Shown piece after piece: positions 49,094-58,968 of a stretch of 64,000 nucleotides of DNA; within the stretch, counting starts at the first letter, position 1; each line of letters starts with the position of its first letter. The notes under the pieces were generated by a model, which ran no database searches, was not told the origin of the DNA, and saw only the letters and a program-made list of their open reading frames with translations. The stretch lies in NCBI GenBank assembly GCA_045660545.1, contig JAZREA010000012.1, forward strand, positions 1 to 64,000, given 5' to 3'. Origin of the DNA: JAZREA01 sp045660545. Its GTDB lineage: Bacteria; Bacillota; Clostridia; Monoglobales; Firm-18. A program made the position numbers and the translations under genes.

Positions 49094-50485
49094 ATGGTTA
49101 CAAAAGTTTCTAACGAGGAAATTTTAAGACAAAAAAGCATAATAGAGCAGATTAAGCTTCAAAATAATGGGTGCAGTAAAAAGGCGTGTGTTGTAACGCT
49201 TGGCTGCGTGCAAAACGAAAACGACTCCGAGAGAATTCGCGGTATGCTAAAAGAGATGGGATACGGCGAGTGCCAAAACGCCAAGGAGGCGGACGTTGTT
49301 ATATTCAACACCTGTGCTGTAAGGGAAAACGCGGAGCTTAAAGTGTTTGGCTTTTTGGGCGCGTTAAAACACACCAAGGAGCAAAAGCCCGATATGATTA
49401 TCGGCATCTGCGGCTGTATGATTCAACAAAACCACATTGTAGAGCGAATAAAGGAAAAGTACAAGCACGTGGACATGATTTTTGGCACGCACTCTTTACA
49501 CCGCTTTCCGCAGATTATGTACAGTGCGCTAAGGAGCAGAGTGGTGGACGTTGAACAAACAGACGGCTACATCGCAGAGAACATTGCACACGTGCGTTCG
49601 AGCGGTGTGGTGGCTTCAGTATCTGTTATGTACGGCTGCAACAACTTTTGCTCGTATTGCATAGTCCCTTACGTTCGCGGAAGGGAGAGAAGCCGTGCGC
49701 ACACCGACATTTTAGCCGAGGTTGAAGGATTGGCCGAGCAGGGATACAAGGAGATTACCTTAGTTGGACAAAACGTAAACTCTTACGGCAAGGACTGCGG
49801 GGAAATAGACTTTGCGGACCTTTTGCACAAGGTGAGCCTGGTTGACAAAATCGAGCGAATAAGGTTTGTTTCCGTTCACCCAAAGGACATTACGGACAAG
49901 CTTATTGCCGAGATGGCTTCTAACAAAAAGGTTTGCCGACAGCTACACGTACCATTACAAAGCGGAAGCACGAAGGTACTCTCCGACATGAACAGAAAGT
50001 ACACAAAGGAGCAGTATTTAGCATTAATCGACAAAATTAAAACGGCGATGCCGGACATTGCTTTATCGACAGATATTATCGTAGGCTTTCCTACCGAAAC
50101 CAACGAGGACTTTATGGACACATTAGACGTTGTAAAGCGAGTTGGGTACGACATGACCTACACCTTTATCTACTCGAAGAGGAAGGGGACTCCTGCCGCG
50201 CAGATGGACTTTGCGCTTACAAAGGAGGAGATTAAGCGAAATTTCGACGAGCTCGTAAAGACGCATTCTGACATATTACACGACAAAAACATGGAGCTTT
50301 ACGGCAAGTGTGTTAAGGTGCTGGTTGAAGGCGAAAGCCGAACAGACAAAAATATGATGACCGGAAGGACCGACTCCAACAAGGTGGTTAACTTCTCGGG
50401 AGATTTTAAAAACATTGGTAAAATTGTAGATGTAAAAATAACTCACGCGGCGACATGGTCGCTGACCGGAGAGATAGTAGAATAA
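49094..50485 (+). CDS. miaB: tRNA-2-methylthio-N6-dimethylallyladenosine synthase MiaB
   Basis: Radical SAM methylthiotransferase acting on i6A37 of tRNA; 463 residues. The N-terminal UPF0004 domain has three cluster Cys in TLGCVQNENDSERI, FNTCAVREN and GICGCMIQQ. The radical SAM motif is YGCNNFCSYCIVPYVRG. A C-terminal TRAM domain ends the protein. It makes the final form of the base whose first modification is by MiaA, encoded 5 kb downstream. Start ATG at 49094 after TAAGAGG. Confidence 0.96.
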   Translation: MVTKVSNEEILRQKSIIEQIKLQNNGCSKKACVVTLGCVQNENDSERIRGMLKEMGYGECQNAKEADVVIFNTCAVRENAELKVFGFLGALKHTKEQKPDMIIGICGCMIQQNHIVERIKEKYKHVDMIFGTHSLHRFPQIMYSALRSRVVDVEQTDGYIAENIAHVRSSGVVASVSVMYGCNNFCSYCIVPYVRGRERSRAHTDILAEVEGLAEQGYKEITLVGQNVNSYGKDCGEIDFADLLHKVSLVDKIERIRFVSVHPKDITDKLIAEMASNKKVCRQLHVPLQSGSTKVLSDMNRKYTKEQYLALIDKIKTAMPDIALSTDIIVGFPTETNEDFMDTLDVVKRVGYDMTYTFIYSKRKGTPAAQMDFALTKEEIKRNFDELVKTHSDILHDKNMELYGKCVKVLVEGESRTDKNMMTGRTDSNKVVNFSGDFKNIGKIVDVKITHAATWSLTGEIVE

Positions 50486-50505
50486 AAAACAAAAGGAGAA
50501 TGAAA

Positions 50506-50910
50506 ATGAACGTATTTGAAAAGGCACACGAGCTTGGAAACATGCTTGCAGAAAGTGCAGAATTTACAAGACTTCAAAAGGCACAGGAGGCACAGAGCGC
50601 AGACCCTGAGGCGTCGCTTGTGCTTATGAACTACAACAGAAAGCGCGAGGAGCTTATAAAAGAAGCTTCAAAGCCGGGAATTTCCAACGAAAAGATGCAG
50701 GAAATAAGAAACGAAATGGAAAAGGAAATTGACAAGCTTAACAAAAACAAGAGCATTGCTGAATTTATGGAGGCTTTGCACGAGTTTAACGAAATGATGG
50801 ACGGGGTAAACGGTATTGTTACTTCGTACGTTTCGCCAAAGCAGGAGGGCGGATGCTCTGCAAACGGATGCTCGGGCGACTGTGGCTCTTGTGCTTCAAG
50901 ACAGCAATAA
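50506..50910 (+). CDS. ylbF: YlbF/YmcA family regulator with Cys-rich tail (RicF-like)
   Basis: A 134-residue helical protein: AHELGNMLAESAEFTRLQKA at the N-terminus is the YlbF/YmcA signature. In B. subtilis YlbF, YmcA and YaaT form the Fe-S-containing RicAFT complex that affects mRNA maturation, competence and sporulation. The C-terminal CSANGCSGDCGSC gives four Cys, fit to bind an Fe-S cluster. The ATG at 50506 is seven bases after AAGGAG; another ATG at 50500 is too close. It sits between miaB and mutS. Confidence 0.88.
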   Translation: MNVFEKAHELGNMLAESAEFTRLQKAQEAQSADPEASLVLMNYNRKREELIKEASKPGISNEKMQEIRNEMEKEIDKLNKNKSIAEFMEALHEFNEMMDGVNGIVTSYVSPKQEGGCSANGCSGDCGSCASRQQ

Positions 50911-50958
50911 CACTGACTACGCACATGCCTTAAAAAAGGTTGAAAGGAACGTTCTAAA

Positions 50959-53562
50959 ATGGCTAAATTGTCTCCAATGATGCAACAGTATTTCAGCATA
51001 AAGGAAAAATACTCTGACAATATTTTGTTCTTCAGGCTGGGCGATTTCTACGAGATGTTTTACGAGGACGCTATAACATGCTCAAAAGAACTTGAACTTA
51101 CGCTGACGGGCAAGGACTGCGGACAGGAGGAGCGCGCGCCGATGTGCGGTGTTCCTTATCATGCTGCGGACCAGTATATATGCAAGCTTATCGAAAAAGG
51201 CTACAAGGTGGCTGTCTGCGAACAGGTGGAGGACCCCGCAGCCGCAAAGGGTATTGTAAAGAGAGATGTAATCAAGGTGGTTACTGCGGGAACTGTTACT
51301 GACTCGAAGGTGTTAGACGATAGGAGCAACAACTTCCTTTGCTGTGCGTGCGTTGTCGGCGACAGGGTCGGGACGGCTTTTGCGGACGTTACGACGGGAG
51401 ATTTATATGCCACGGAGTTTGACTTTACGGTCGGAAGCGTTTTGGGCGAGGTTGCAAGGTACAGTCCCAAGGAGATTGTATGCAACGATAAGTTTATGGA
51501 AAACCAAAAGCTTATGTTTGTTATCGGAGAAAGATTCGCCTGCATGGCAGAGCGAAAGGACGATACATTTTTTGACGAGGACGAAGCCAAAAGCATTATA
51601 AAAGAGCAGTTTTTAAAAAGCGCAGATGAGCTTGCAATTGGGGATTATTCAGTAGCTGTACGCGCGGTCGGGGCGATACTTAAATACTTCCGACAGACGC
51701 AGATGTGTGAGCTGCCGCACATTAAAAGCGTAAACTTTTACACCCAAGAGCAGTATATGGACATAGACTTTGCTTCTAAGAGAAACCTTGAAATAACAGC
51801 AACAATGCGAGACGGAAAAAGGCGTGGCTCGCTTTTATGGGTGCTTGATGACACAAAGACGTCTATGGGCGCAAGGCTTTTAAGAGCGTGGATAGACAAG
51901 CCGCTTTTAAACATAGCGGAGATAAGGGCAAGGCAGGACGCTGTGGCAGAGCTTGTCGGCAACACGATTATTCGTGCAGAGGTAAGAGAGCTGCTTAGCA
52001 ACATTCAGGATATTGAGAGGCTTATTAGCCGAGTGGTAACGGGCAGTGCGAACTGCCGTGATTTGCTCGCGATACAGTCTTCCTTTAAGCCTATACCCGA
52101 CATTATTGCAAACGTGAAGAATCTGTCGGCTGCTCTTAATCGCGACATAACAAGCAGAATCGACGAGCTGGGGGATATATGCAGCCTTTTGGAGAGGGCG
52201 ATTATTGAAAACCCGCCTCTTACTGTCAAGGAGGGCGGAATTATCCGCGAAGGCTACGACGAAAACGTCGACAACTATCGCAAGGCTATGACCGAAGGAA
52301 AGCAGTGGCTCGCTACAATAGAGCAGCAGGAAAGAGAAAAGACAGGTATTAAAAACTTAAAAATAGGGTTTAACAGAGTGTTTGGGTACTATATCGAGGT
52401 GTCTAAATCAAACATTGGACTTGTGCCCGACACATACATAAGAAAGCAGACCTTGACAACGGGAGAACGATACATTACGGGCGAGCTTAAAGAAATTGAG
52501 AACGCTATACTTGGAGCTGAGGAGAAAATTTGCGCGCTGGAATACTCGATATTTTGCGAAGTGCGCGAGCAGGTGGCGCAGGCAAACACCCGTATTTTAA
52601 ACACGGCAAAAGCCATAGCGGAGCTGGATGCCCTTTGTTCGCTGGCGGAAGTCGCAGTGAAAAACAACTACTGCATGCCTGATGTTAACATATCGGACAA
52701 AATAGACATTAAAGAGGGCAGGCACCCTGTTGTAGAGCGTGTTTTAAAGGGGCAGATGTTTATCCCCAACGACACTTACCTTAGCAAAACAGACAGGATT
52801 TCGATTATAACCGGGCCTAACATGGCGGGCAAGTCTACATATATGAGGCAGACTGCGCTTATTGTGTTGATGGCTCAGATTGGAAGCTTTGTACCTGCAA
52901 AGAGCGCAGAAATCGGCGTGGTGGACAAAATCTTTACGCGTGTGGGTGCGAGCGACGACTTAGCTTCCGGGCAAAGTACGTTTATGGTAGAGATGAGCGA
53001 AGTCGCAAACATTTTAGACAACGCCACACCAAAGAGTCTTTTGATTTTAGACGAAATCGGCAGAGGAACGAGTACTTACGACGGGCTTTCAATCGCGTGG
53101 GCGGTTGTGGAGTATATCGCTGACGTAAAAAAGCTGGGGGCGAAAACGCTGTTTGCTACGCACTACCACGAGCTTACGGAGCTTGAAAACAAGCTTGACG
53201 GAGTGAAAAACTACTGCATAGCTGTTAAAAAGCGCGGGGACGATATTATATTCCTGCGAAAGATAATCCGCGGGGGAGCAGACGAAAGCTACGGTGTGGA
53301 GGTCGCAAAGCTCGCAGGGGTTAAGGACGAGGTTATAGACAGAGCGAAGCAGATTGCCAAAAAGCTTTCGGACATAAACACGGACATCGGCGGCGAAGCT
53401 GCCTTACCAAAGGCACAAGACTTTGAGGCGCAGCTGGGCTTTGACCGAGTGGGAGAAAACAGTATTGTGGAGACGCTGAAAAAGACAGACGTAACCACGC
53501 TTACTCCTATCGAGGCTTTAAACAAACTATACGAACTAAAAACAGAGGCTGATAAGCTATGA
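50959..53562 (+). CDS. mutS: DNA mismatch repair protein MutS
   Basis: Mismatch recognition ATPase, 867 residues. The mismatch-binding motif is FFRLGDFYEMF at the N-terminus (Phe-x-Glu wedge), followed by connector, lever and clamp domains, Walker A GPNMAGKSTYMRQ, Walker B LLILDEIGRGTSTYDG, and ATHYHELTELE. The C-terminal tail is complete. The stop overlaps the mutL start by four bases (ATGA), coupling translation. Confidence 0.97.
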   Translation: MAKLSPMMQQYFSIKEKYSDNILFFRLGDFYEMFYEDAITCSKELELTLTGKDCGQEERAPMCGVPYHAADQYICKLIEKGYKVAVCEQVEDPAAAKGIVKRDVIKVVTAGTVTDSKVLDDRSNNFLCCACVVGDRVGTAFADVTTGDLYATEFDFTVGSVLGEVARYSPKEIVCNDKFMENQKLMFVIGERFACMAERKDDTFFDEDEAKSIIKEQFLKSADELAIGDYSVAVRAVGAILKYFRQTQMCELPHIKSVNFYTQEQYMDIDFASKRNLEITATMRDGKRRGSLLWVLDDTKTSMGARLLRAWIDKPLLNIAEIRARQDAVAELVGNTIIRAEVRELLSNIQDIERLISRVVTGSANCRDLLAIQSSFKPIPDIIANVKNLSAALNRDITSRIDELGDICSLLERAIIENPPLTVKEGGIIREGYDENVDNYRKAMTEGKQWLATIEQQEREKTGIKNLKIGFNRVFGYYIEVSKSNIGLVPDTYIRKQTLTTGERYITGELKEIENAILGAEEKICALEYSIFCEVREQVAQANTRILNTAKAIAELDALCSLAEVAVKNNYCMPDVNISDKIDIKEGRHPVVERVLKGQMFIPNDTYLSKTDRISIITGPNMAGKSTYMRQTALIVLMAQIGSFVPAKSAEIGVVDKIFTRVGASDDLASGQSTFMVEMSEVANILDNATPKSLLILDEIGRGTSTYDGLSIAWAVVEYIADVKKLGAKTLFATHYHELTELENKLDGVKNYCIAVKKRGDDIIFLRKIIRGGADESYGVEVAKLAGVKDEVIDRAKQIAKKLSDINTDIGGEAALPKAQDFEAQLGFDRVGENSIVETLKKTDVTTLTPIEALNKLYELKTEADKL

Positions 53563-55376
53563 AAAAAATTAACGTTTTAACCAGTGAGATGGCGAACAAA
53601 ATCGCGGCCGGAGAGGTTGTTGAAAGACCTGCATCGGTTATAAAGGAGCTGGTGGAAAACTCTATCGACGCGGGCGCAGACAAGATAATAATTGAAATAA
53701 AAAACGGCGGTACAACCTACATAAGAGTTACTGACAACGGCTGCGGAATCTCGCCCGTTGACATAAAGACTGCCTTTTTGCCCCACGCGACGAGCAAGAT
53801 TTTTGACGAGTCGGACCTTTACGCTATAAAGACGCTTGGATTCAGAGGAGAGGCGCTATCGAGCATCGCGGCTGTGTCTAAGGTGGAGATTATGTCAAAG
53901 ACCGCCGACGAGGACGGCACTATGCTTACGATTGAGGGCGGCAACGTTACAGGCGAGGAGACGGTTGGATGCCCTGTGGGCACGACTATTGTTGTTAAAA
54001 ACCTATTTTACAACACTCCTGCAAGAATGAAATTTTTAAAACGTGACGCTACCGAGGCAAGCTACATTACGGACATTGTAGAGAGGCTTGTGATGGCGAA
54101 CCCTGATATTTGTGTCAGGTACATTATAGACGGCAAGGAAAGGCTTTTTGTCAGCGGAGACGGAGAGCTAAAATCCTGCATCTACGCGGTTTACGGGCGC
54201 GACTATGCAAAGGGAAGCCTGGAAATTACAAACAAAAATGAACTGATAAAGATAAGCGGATACACGGGAAACCGCGAGACATCGAGGGGTAACAGAGCCT
54301 TCCAGAGCATATTTGTTAACGGAAGATACGTTAAAAACAGGGCGATAACCGCAGCTGCGGAAAACGCCTATAAAAATACACTTATGACAGGGAAGTTTCC
54401 GTTCTTTGCTATATGTATTGAAATACCCTTTGATATGATAGACATAAACGTACACCCTACAAAGCTCGAAGTTAAGTTCGCAAACGAAAGGCAAGTTTGC
54501 GACGAGGTGTACTGGGCGATAAGGGGCGCTTTGGAAAAAGACGCGGACGAGATAAGAGAGCAGATTAAAAAAAGCTCGCAAACTTTTAGCGCGCCAATTA
54601 TTAACGACACGCCAAAGCCGGAGCAGACGTTTATTCACGTTACAAGGCAGTCGGAGGTGACAAAGAGGGCACAGTTTGATTACAAGCAGGAAGTGCCTGT
54701 CCAAAGGCCAAAGATTGACGAGAACACGACAAAAAAGGCTATTGAGTTTTTTACATTAGAGGCGCCAACCCACGAGCTTTTAAAAGAAGAGCCAAAGCAG
54801 GAAGAACCTGTTAAAGAGGATATTCCATACAAGATTGTGGGGCAGCTTTTTGACACATACGTTGTGCTGGAGCTTGAAAACGACATCTTGCTTATGGACC
54901 AGCACGCAGCGCACGAGAGAATGATTTATCAAAACCTGATAAGAATAAACGAGGAAAAAGACGCTATGTTTCAGGCTTTGCTTGTGCCTGTTGCGGTTAC
55001 GCTTTCGCCTGATGAATATGACAGGGTGGAGGAAAAGAGCGGGGAGCTTAGAAAGTTTGGCTTTGAGGTTGAGGACTTTGGAAGCAACACGATTTTAGTA
55101 AGGCAAGTGCCTGTTGAGTTAAAGGACGAGGACATTAAAAACATTATTTTAGAGATAATCAACAACTCGTCTACCAATTATATGGAAGAAAACATCCACA
55201 CCATAGCTTGCAAGGCGGCGATTAAGGCTAACAAAAAGCTTTCTGACAAGGAGATTGCAGAGCTTATAAGGCTATTTGTGGCCGAGGGCGGCGTAAACAC
55301 CTGCCCACACGGCAGGCCGATTGTGATTAAGGTTACAAGGCGCGAGCTTGAGAAGATGTTTAAAAGGATAGTTTGA
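53559..55376 (+). CDS. mutL: DNA mismatch repair protein MutL (endonuclease-type)
   Basis: A 605-residue GHKL ATPase and endonuclease. N-terminal motifs are NKIAAGEVVERPASVIKELV, DNGCGI, TLGFRGEALSSI. The linker (about 345-420) is poorly conserved. The C-terminal domain has the endonuclease motif DQHAAHERMIYQ and CPHGRP. In the consensus DQHAxxExxxxE the last residue is Glu; here it is Gln. Clostridia lack MutH, so this MutL should nick DNA itself. Overlaps mutS and miaA. Confidence 0.96.
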   Translation: MKKINVLTSEMANKIAAGEVVERPASVIKELVENSIDAGADKIIIEIKNGGTTYIRVTDNGCGISPVDIKTAFLPHATSKIFDESDLYAIKTLGFRGEALSSIAAVSKVEIMSKTADEDGTMLTIEGGNVTGEETVGCPVGTTIVVKNLFYNTPARMKFLKRDATEASYITDIVERLVMANPDICVRYIIDGKERLFVSGDGELKSCIYAVYGRDYAKGSLEITNKNELIKISGYTGNRETSRGNRAFQSIFVNGRYVKNRAITAAAENAYKNTLMTGKFPFFAICIEIPFDMIDINVHPTKLEVKFANERQVCDEVYWAIRGALEKDADEIREQIKKSSQTFSAPIINDTPKPEQTFIHVTRQSEVTKRAQFDYKQEVPVQRPKIDENTTKKAIEFFTLEAPTHELLKEEPKQEEPVKEDIPYKIVGQLFDTYVVLELENDILLMDQHAAHERMIYQNLIRINEEKDAMFQALLVPVAVTLSPDEYDRVEEKSGELRKFGFEVEDFGSNTILVRQVPVELKDEDIKNIILEIINNSSTNYMEENIHTIACKAAIKANKKLSDKEIAELIRLFVAEGGVNTCPHGRPIVIKVTRRELEKMFKRIV

Positions 55377-56275
55377 TGAACAAGGATTTAATCGTAATTA
55401 CGGGCGCTACGGCGTCAGGGAAGACCGCGCTTTCGGTACAGCTTGCAAAGCGAATCGGCGCAGAGATTGTAAACGCTGACTCGATGCAGATATATAAATA
55501 TATGGACATTGGAACGGCAAAGCCTACTATTGAAGAAAGAGAGGGTGTAGTGCACCATCTTATCGACATAGCGCTGCCGAGTGAGCAATTTTCAGTTGCG
55601 ACGTACTGTCGCCTCGCCAAGGAAGCTATCGACAGCATACACTCGCGCGGGAAGATTGCCGTTATGGTTGGAGGCACGGGGCTTTACATCGACAGCGTGG
55701 TTAACAACATACAGTTTTCAAACATCGAGCCCGACGAGGCTTACAGAAGCGAGCTTGAAAAAATTGCAGACGAGCGGGGGAACGAATACATCCACAACAT
55801 GCTAAAAGAGGTGGACCCTGACAGCGCCGCCAAAATAAAGGTGCCTGACAAAAAGCGTATTATACGCGCGCTGGAAGTGTACCACGTTAGCGGCAAGACT
55901 CTTACCTATCATAACGAAATGTCAAAAAGCGTTCCTACTCCGTACAATGTGAAGATGTTTGCGATTGATATGCCGCGAGACGTGCTTTATGACAGGATAA
56001 ACAAAAGGGTTGACATTATGATGAGCCAGGGGCTTGAAGACGAAGTGAGAAGGCTTATTGATATGGGTGTTTCGAAAAACACTACTGCTATGCAGGCTAT
56101 TGGCTACAAAGAGATGGCCGAGTACCTAAACGGCGAAATTACAAAGGACGAGGCTGTTTATAAAATTAAGATAGGTAGCAGGCACTACGCAAAAAGGCAG
56201 CTTACGTGGTTTCGGCGAAACGACAAGATTAACTGGGTAAAAGACATAGATGAGGTAATCATAAACTTAGGATAA
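55376..56275 (+). CDS. miaA: tRNA dimethylallyltransferase MiaA
   Basis: Adds the isopentenyl group to A37 of tRNAs reading UNN codons; 299 residues. The P-loop ITGATASGKTALSVQLA is at the N-terminus, followed by NADSMQIYKYMDIGTAKP, GGTGLYIDSV, and MQAIGYKEMAEYLNGE with RHYAKRQLTWFRRN. The ATG at 55376 overlaps the mutL stop (TGATG). Its product i6A37 is the substrate of MiaB. Confidence 0.96.
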   Translation: MNKDLIVITGATASGKTALSVQLAKRIGAEIVNADSMQIYKYMDIGTAKPTIEEREGVVHHLIDIALPSEQFSVATYCRLAKEAIDSIHSRGKIAVMVGGTGLYIDSVVNNIQFSNIEPDEAYRSELEKIADERGNEYIHNMLKEVDPDSAAKIKVPDKKRIIRALEVYHVSGKTLTYHNEMSKSVPTPYNVKMFAIDMPRDVLYDRINKRVDIMMSQGLEDEVRRLIDMGVSKNTTAMQAIGYKEMAEYLNGEITKDEAVYKIKIGSRHYAKRQLTWFRRNDKINWVKDIDEVIINLG

Positions 56276-56290
56276 TTAGAGGTGGTTGCT

Positions 56291-57544
56291 TTGGGTAAAA
56301 AGAAAACTAAAAAGTTAAAAAGGAACAGATATATTGTAATAACTGCCCTTATAATTGCCGCAGTAATTACGGGGGCGGCTATACTTTCGTCTAACACGAG
56401 GGCGTCTGTTGAGGTTGAGACAGTGCTTACGGGTACGGCGGAGGAAAAGGTGCTTACAAAGGGCTTTTTAGTTCGTGACGAATTTGTGGTGAACTCTCCT
56501 GAGGACGGGATAGTGAGCTTTCGCTCGGACGAGGGAGAGAGAGTGTCGAGGGGGAGCACGGTTGCGGTCGTTTACAGCGGAGAGGTAAGCAACGACGTTA
56601 AAAGCGAGCTTTCGAGCATCCACGAGCGACTGAGCGAAATCGAGGGAAGCTCCGCAGAGAAAAACCTTTACGCAAGCGACTCGCTTACGGGTAATGCGCA
56701 GATTGTTAATAATATAGACGCAATCTCAGACGCGTCTTACAGCAAAGATGTTTCCAAGGTTTCGCAGTACAAAGACGACATTACAAGAATTATACGTAAA
56801 AACGAGGGTGTAAAGGAAACGGCCCTTACAACCTACGAGCAGCTGAAAAAGAGAAAAGAAGAGCTGGAACAGTCGGTTTTTGGACAGGCTACTGCTCTTT
56901 ATTCTCCAAGGGCCGGGGTGCTTTGCTCGGCTATTGACGGGTATGAGGAATATTTTAACATTTCCCGTCTTGAAGGGATTATGCCTTCGTATCTTGATAA
57001 ACCGCAAAAGGCTGAAACAGGAGACGGGGACAGCGTCAAAAAGGACCAGCCTTGCTTTAAAATTGTGAACAACTACACGTGGTATTATGTGGCGAATGTT
57101 GACGAAAAGTACGCAGAAAGCCTAAGAGAGTGCATTAAGTATAATATGGCTGTATCTTTGCGCTTTTCTGAGGTTTCGGATGAAAAGATAGACGCTGAAA
57201 TTTACAGCGTATCAGAGCCTCAAAACGGGCTTGTTACCGTTGTGGTTAAAAGCGGTGGAATTTTCTCGGGCATGTACAACATGAGAGAGGTAAACGCGGA
57301 GATTATCAGAAAGACCTACGAGGGCTTTAAGGTGAGCAAGGAGGCAATACACGTTGACGAGGACGGCTCTTACTACGTCTTTGTGAACTCTGAGGGTATT
57401 GTAAAAAGACGTGATGTTAAAATCTTGTATTCCGACGAGGTTTATGCGATAATTCAGCAAAAGAATTCAGAAAGCAACAACCTGCTTTTATACGACGAGG
57501 TTATTGTTTCCGGCAAAGGAATCGAGGAGGGAAAAAGTCTGTGA
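56291..57544 (+). CDS. HlyD-like membrane protein of the division cluster
   Basis: A 417-residue protein: basic N-terminus (GKKKTKKLKRNR), one membrane helix (about 15-40), then an extracellular part with a split biotinyl-lipoyl-like segment (GFLVRDEFVVNSPEDGIVSF, GERVSRG), a helical hairpin (about 100-200) and C-terminal beta barrel strands. This is the architecture of membrane fusion/adaptor proteins, but no ABC or RND partner is nearby. TTG at 56291 is well spaced from AGAGGTGG. The genes around it serve cell division. Confidence 0.7.
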   Translation: MGKKKTKKLKRNRYIVITALIIAAVITGAAILSSNTRASVEVETVLTGTAEEKVLTKGFLVRDEFVVNSPEDGIVSFRSDEGERVSRGSTVAVVYSGEVSNDVKSELSSIHERLSEIEGSSAEKNLYASDSLTGNAQIVNNIDAISDASYSKDVSKVSQYKDDITRIIRKNEGVKETALTTYEQLKKRKEELEQSVFGQATALYSPRAGVLCSAIDGYEEYFNISRLEGIMPSYLDKPQKAETGDGDSVKKDQPCFKIVNNYTWYYVANVDEKYAESLRECIKYNMAVSLRFSEVSDEKIDAEIYSVSEPQNGLVTVVVKSGGIFSGMYNMREVNAEIIRKTYEGFKVSKEAIHVDEDGSYYVFVNSEGIVKRRDVKILYSDEVYAIIQQKNSESNNLLLYDEVIVSGKGIEEGKSL

Positions 57545-58233
57545 GTATAGCACAAAATATACACGAGGTCTTAGGCAGAATAGATGACGCCGCAAAAAAG
57601 AGCGGAAGAAGCGCCAAAGACATAAACCTTGTGGCTGTGTCAAAGACGGTGGACATACCGTTTATTAAGGAGGCTATGGACTGCGGACTTGTGGAATTTG
57701 GAGAAAACAGGCCACAGCAGATACGCGACAAGTCAAAGCTTTTGCCCGAGGCGGTGTGGCACCAGATTGGCCAGCTTCAAACCAACAAGATTAAGTATGT
57801 AGCAGGCAAGACAAAGCTTATACATTCTGTTGATTCGATAGCTCTTATGGCGGAGATTGAAAAATACTGCAAAAACAACGCGCTTACACAGGATATTTTA
57901 ATTCAGCTTAACATTACGGGAGAGGACACAAAGTCGGGAATTGATGTGTCGGCGCTGGACGGGATGCTTGAATTTGCACAGACGTTGCAGTGCGTTAAGG
58001 TTAAGGGGCTTATGACGATTGGGTCGGCATTTGCAACTGAATACGAGAACAAAAAAATGTTTGAAAATTGTAATAATTTATTTGTTGACATTTCAAGTAA
58101 AAAATATGATAATATATGTATGGAATATTTGTCTATGGGGATGTCGGGAGACTTCGAGGCGGCAATTGCGGAAGGCTCTAATATGGTCAGAATCGGGACA
58201 AGTATTTTTGGAGAGAGAAATTATAACATTTAG
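57541..58233 (+). CDS. ylmE: PLP homeostasis protein YggS/YlmE (YBL036C family)
   Basis: A 230-residue PLP-binding protein with alanine-racemase-like barrel. The PLP Lys is in NLVAVSKTVDIPFIKEA (about 37); FGENRPQQIRDK and WHQIGQLQTNKIKYVAG are family hallmarks; MGMSGDFEAAIAEGSNMVRIG ends the barrel. It keeps free PLP balanced. GTG at 57541 overlaps the previous stop by four bases. In Firmicutes it is the usual gene ahead of sepF. Confidence 0.95.
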   Translation: MSIAQNIHEVLGRIDDAAKKSGRSAKDINLVAVSKTVDIPFIKEAMDCGLVEFGENRPQQIRDKSKLLPEAVWHQIGQLQTNKIKYVAGKTKLIHSVDSIALMAEIEKYCKNNALTQDILIQLNITGEDTKSGIDVSALDGMLEFAQTLQCVKVKGLMTIGSAFATEYENKKMFENCNNLFVDISSKKYDNICMEYLSMGMSGDFEAAIAEGSNMVRIGTSIFGERNYNI

Positions 58234-58245
58234 GAGGAATATAAA

Positions 58246-58674
58246 ATGGCAAACATTCTTGATAAAGTGAGCAGCTTTTTTAACGGTACTGACGATGAAT
58301 TTGAGGGAGAAGAATATTTCCAGAACGAACAGAAAAACGAGATAGACTTTGCTGTTAAAAAGGGCAAGGTTGTTAACATCAACACTACTACTCAGCTTAA
58401 AGTTGTTGTGGTTACTCCTGAAAGCTTTGACGAGGCTAAGGACATTGCAGAACACTTAAAGCAGAAAAAGCCCGTTGTAATAAACTTAGAGGGTGTAGAA
58501 AAGGATATTGCAAGAAGAATTGTAGACTTTTTAAGCGGTGCGGTTTACTCGTTGGACGGCAACATTCAAAAGATTTCCACAGGTATTTTCCTTATCGCTC
58601 CATACAACGTGGGTATTATGGGCGACTTTAAGGACGAGCTTAGAAACAAGGGCGTTTTCCCCTGGAACTACTAA
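58246..58674 (+). CDS. sepF: Cell division protein SepF
   Basis: Membrane-associated protein that aligns FtsZ polymers and helps septum formation; 142 residues. A short amphipathic N-terminus (MANILDKVSSFFNG) targets the membrane; after an acidic linker comes the SepF domain with VVTPESFDEAKDIAEHLKQK, PVVINLEGV and RRIVDFLSGAVYSLDG. AGGAGG ribosome binding site. Core member of the ylmE-sepF-ylmG-ylmH-divIVA cluster. Confidence 0.96.
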   Translation: MANILDKVSSFFNGTDDEFEGEEYFQNEQKNEIDFAVKKGKVVNINTTTQLKVVVVTPESFDEAKDIAEHLKQKKPVVINLEGVEKDIARRIVDFLSGAVYSLDGNIQKISTGIFLIAPYNVGIMGDFKDELRNKGVFPWNY

Positions 58675-58692
58675 TTTGAGGAGGAGAGTTCC

Positions 58693-58968
58693 TTGAGTAT
58701 TGCTGTGTTTTTGGCTAACTTAATAAACAGCATTATATATATAATTGAAATTTTGATTTTTATAAGGTGTCTTTTGTCGTTCCTGCCTTTTAACAACAGG
58801 TTTACGGGATGGGTTTATATGGCGACAGAGCCGTTTTTGTCCCCGTTTCGCAAGCTTATGGCGAGGTTTATGGATGGATTTCCTGTTGACTTTTCGCCCA
58901 TACTTGCTTTATTGGCATTACAGTTTATACAGAGAATTGTGATTTCTCTGTTGTTTATGCAGTTTTAA
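58693..58968 (+). CDS. ylmG: YggT family membrane protein (YlmG)
   Basis: A 91-residue protein with two membrane helices: INSIIYIIEILIFIRCLLSF and the second near the C-terminus, with the family motif FLSPFRKLM in between. The role may be in membrane organisation or division. TTG at 58693 after GAGGAGGAG. The stop overlaps the ylmH start (TAATG). Confidence 0.9.
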   Translation: MSIAVFLANLINSIIYIIEILIFIRCLLSFLPFNNRFTGWVYMATEPFLSPFRKLMARFMDGFPVDFSPILALLALQFIQRIVISLLFMQF

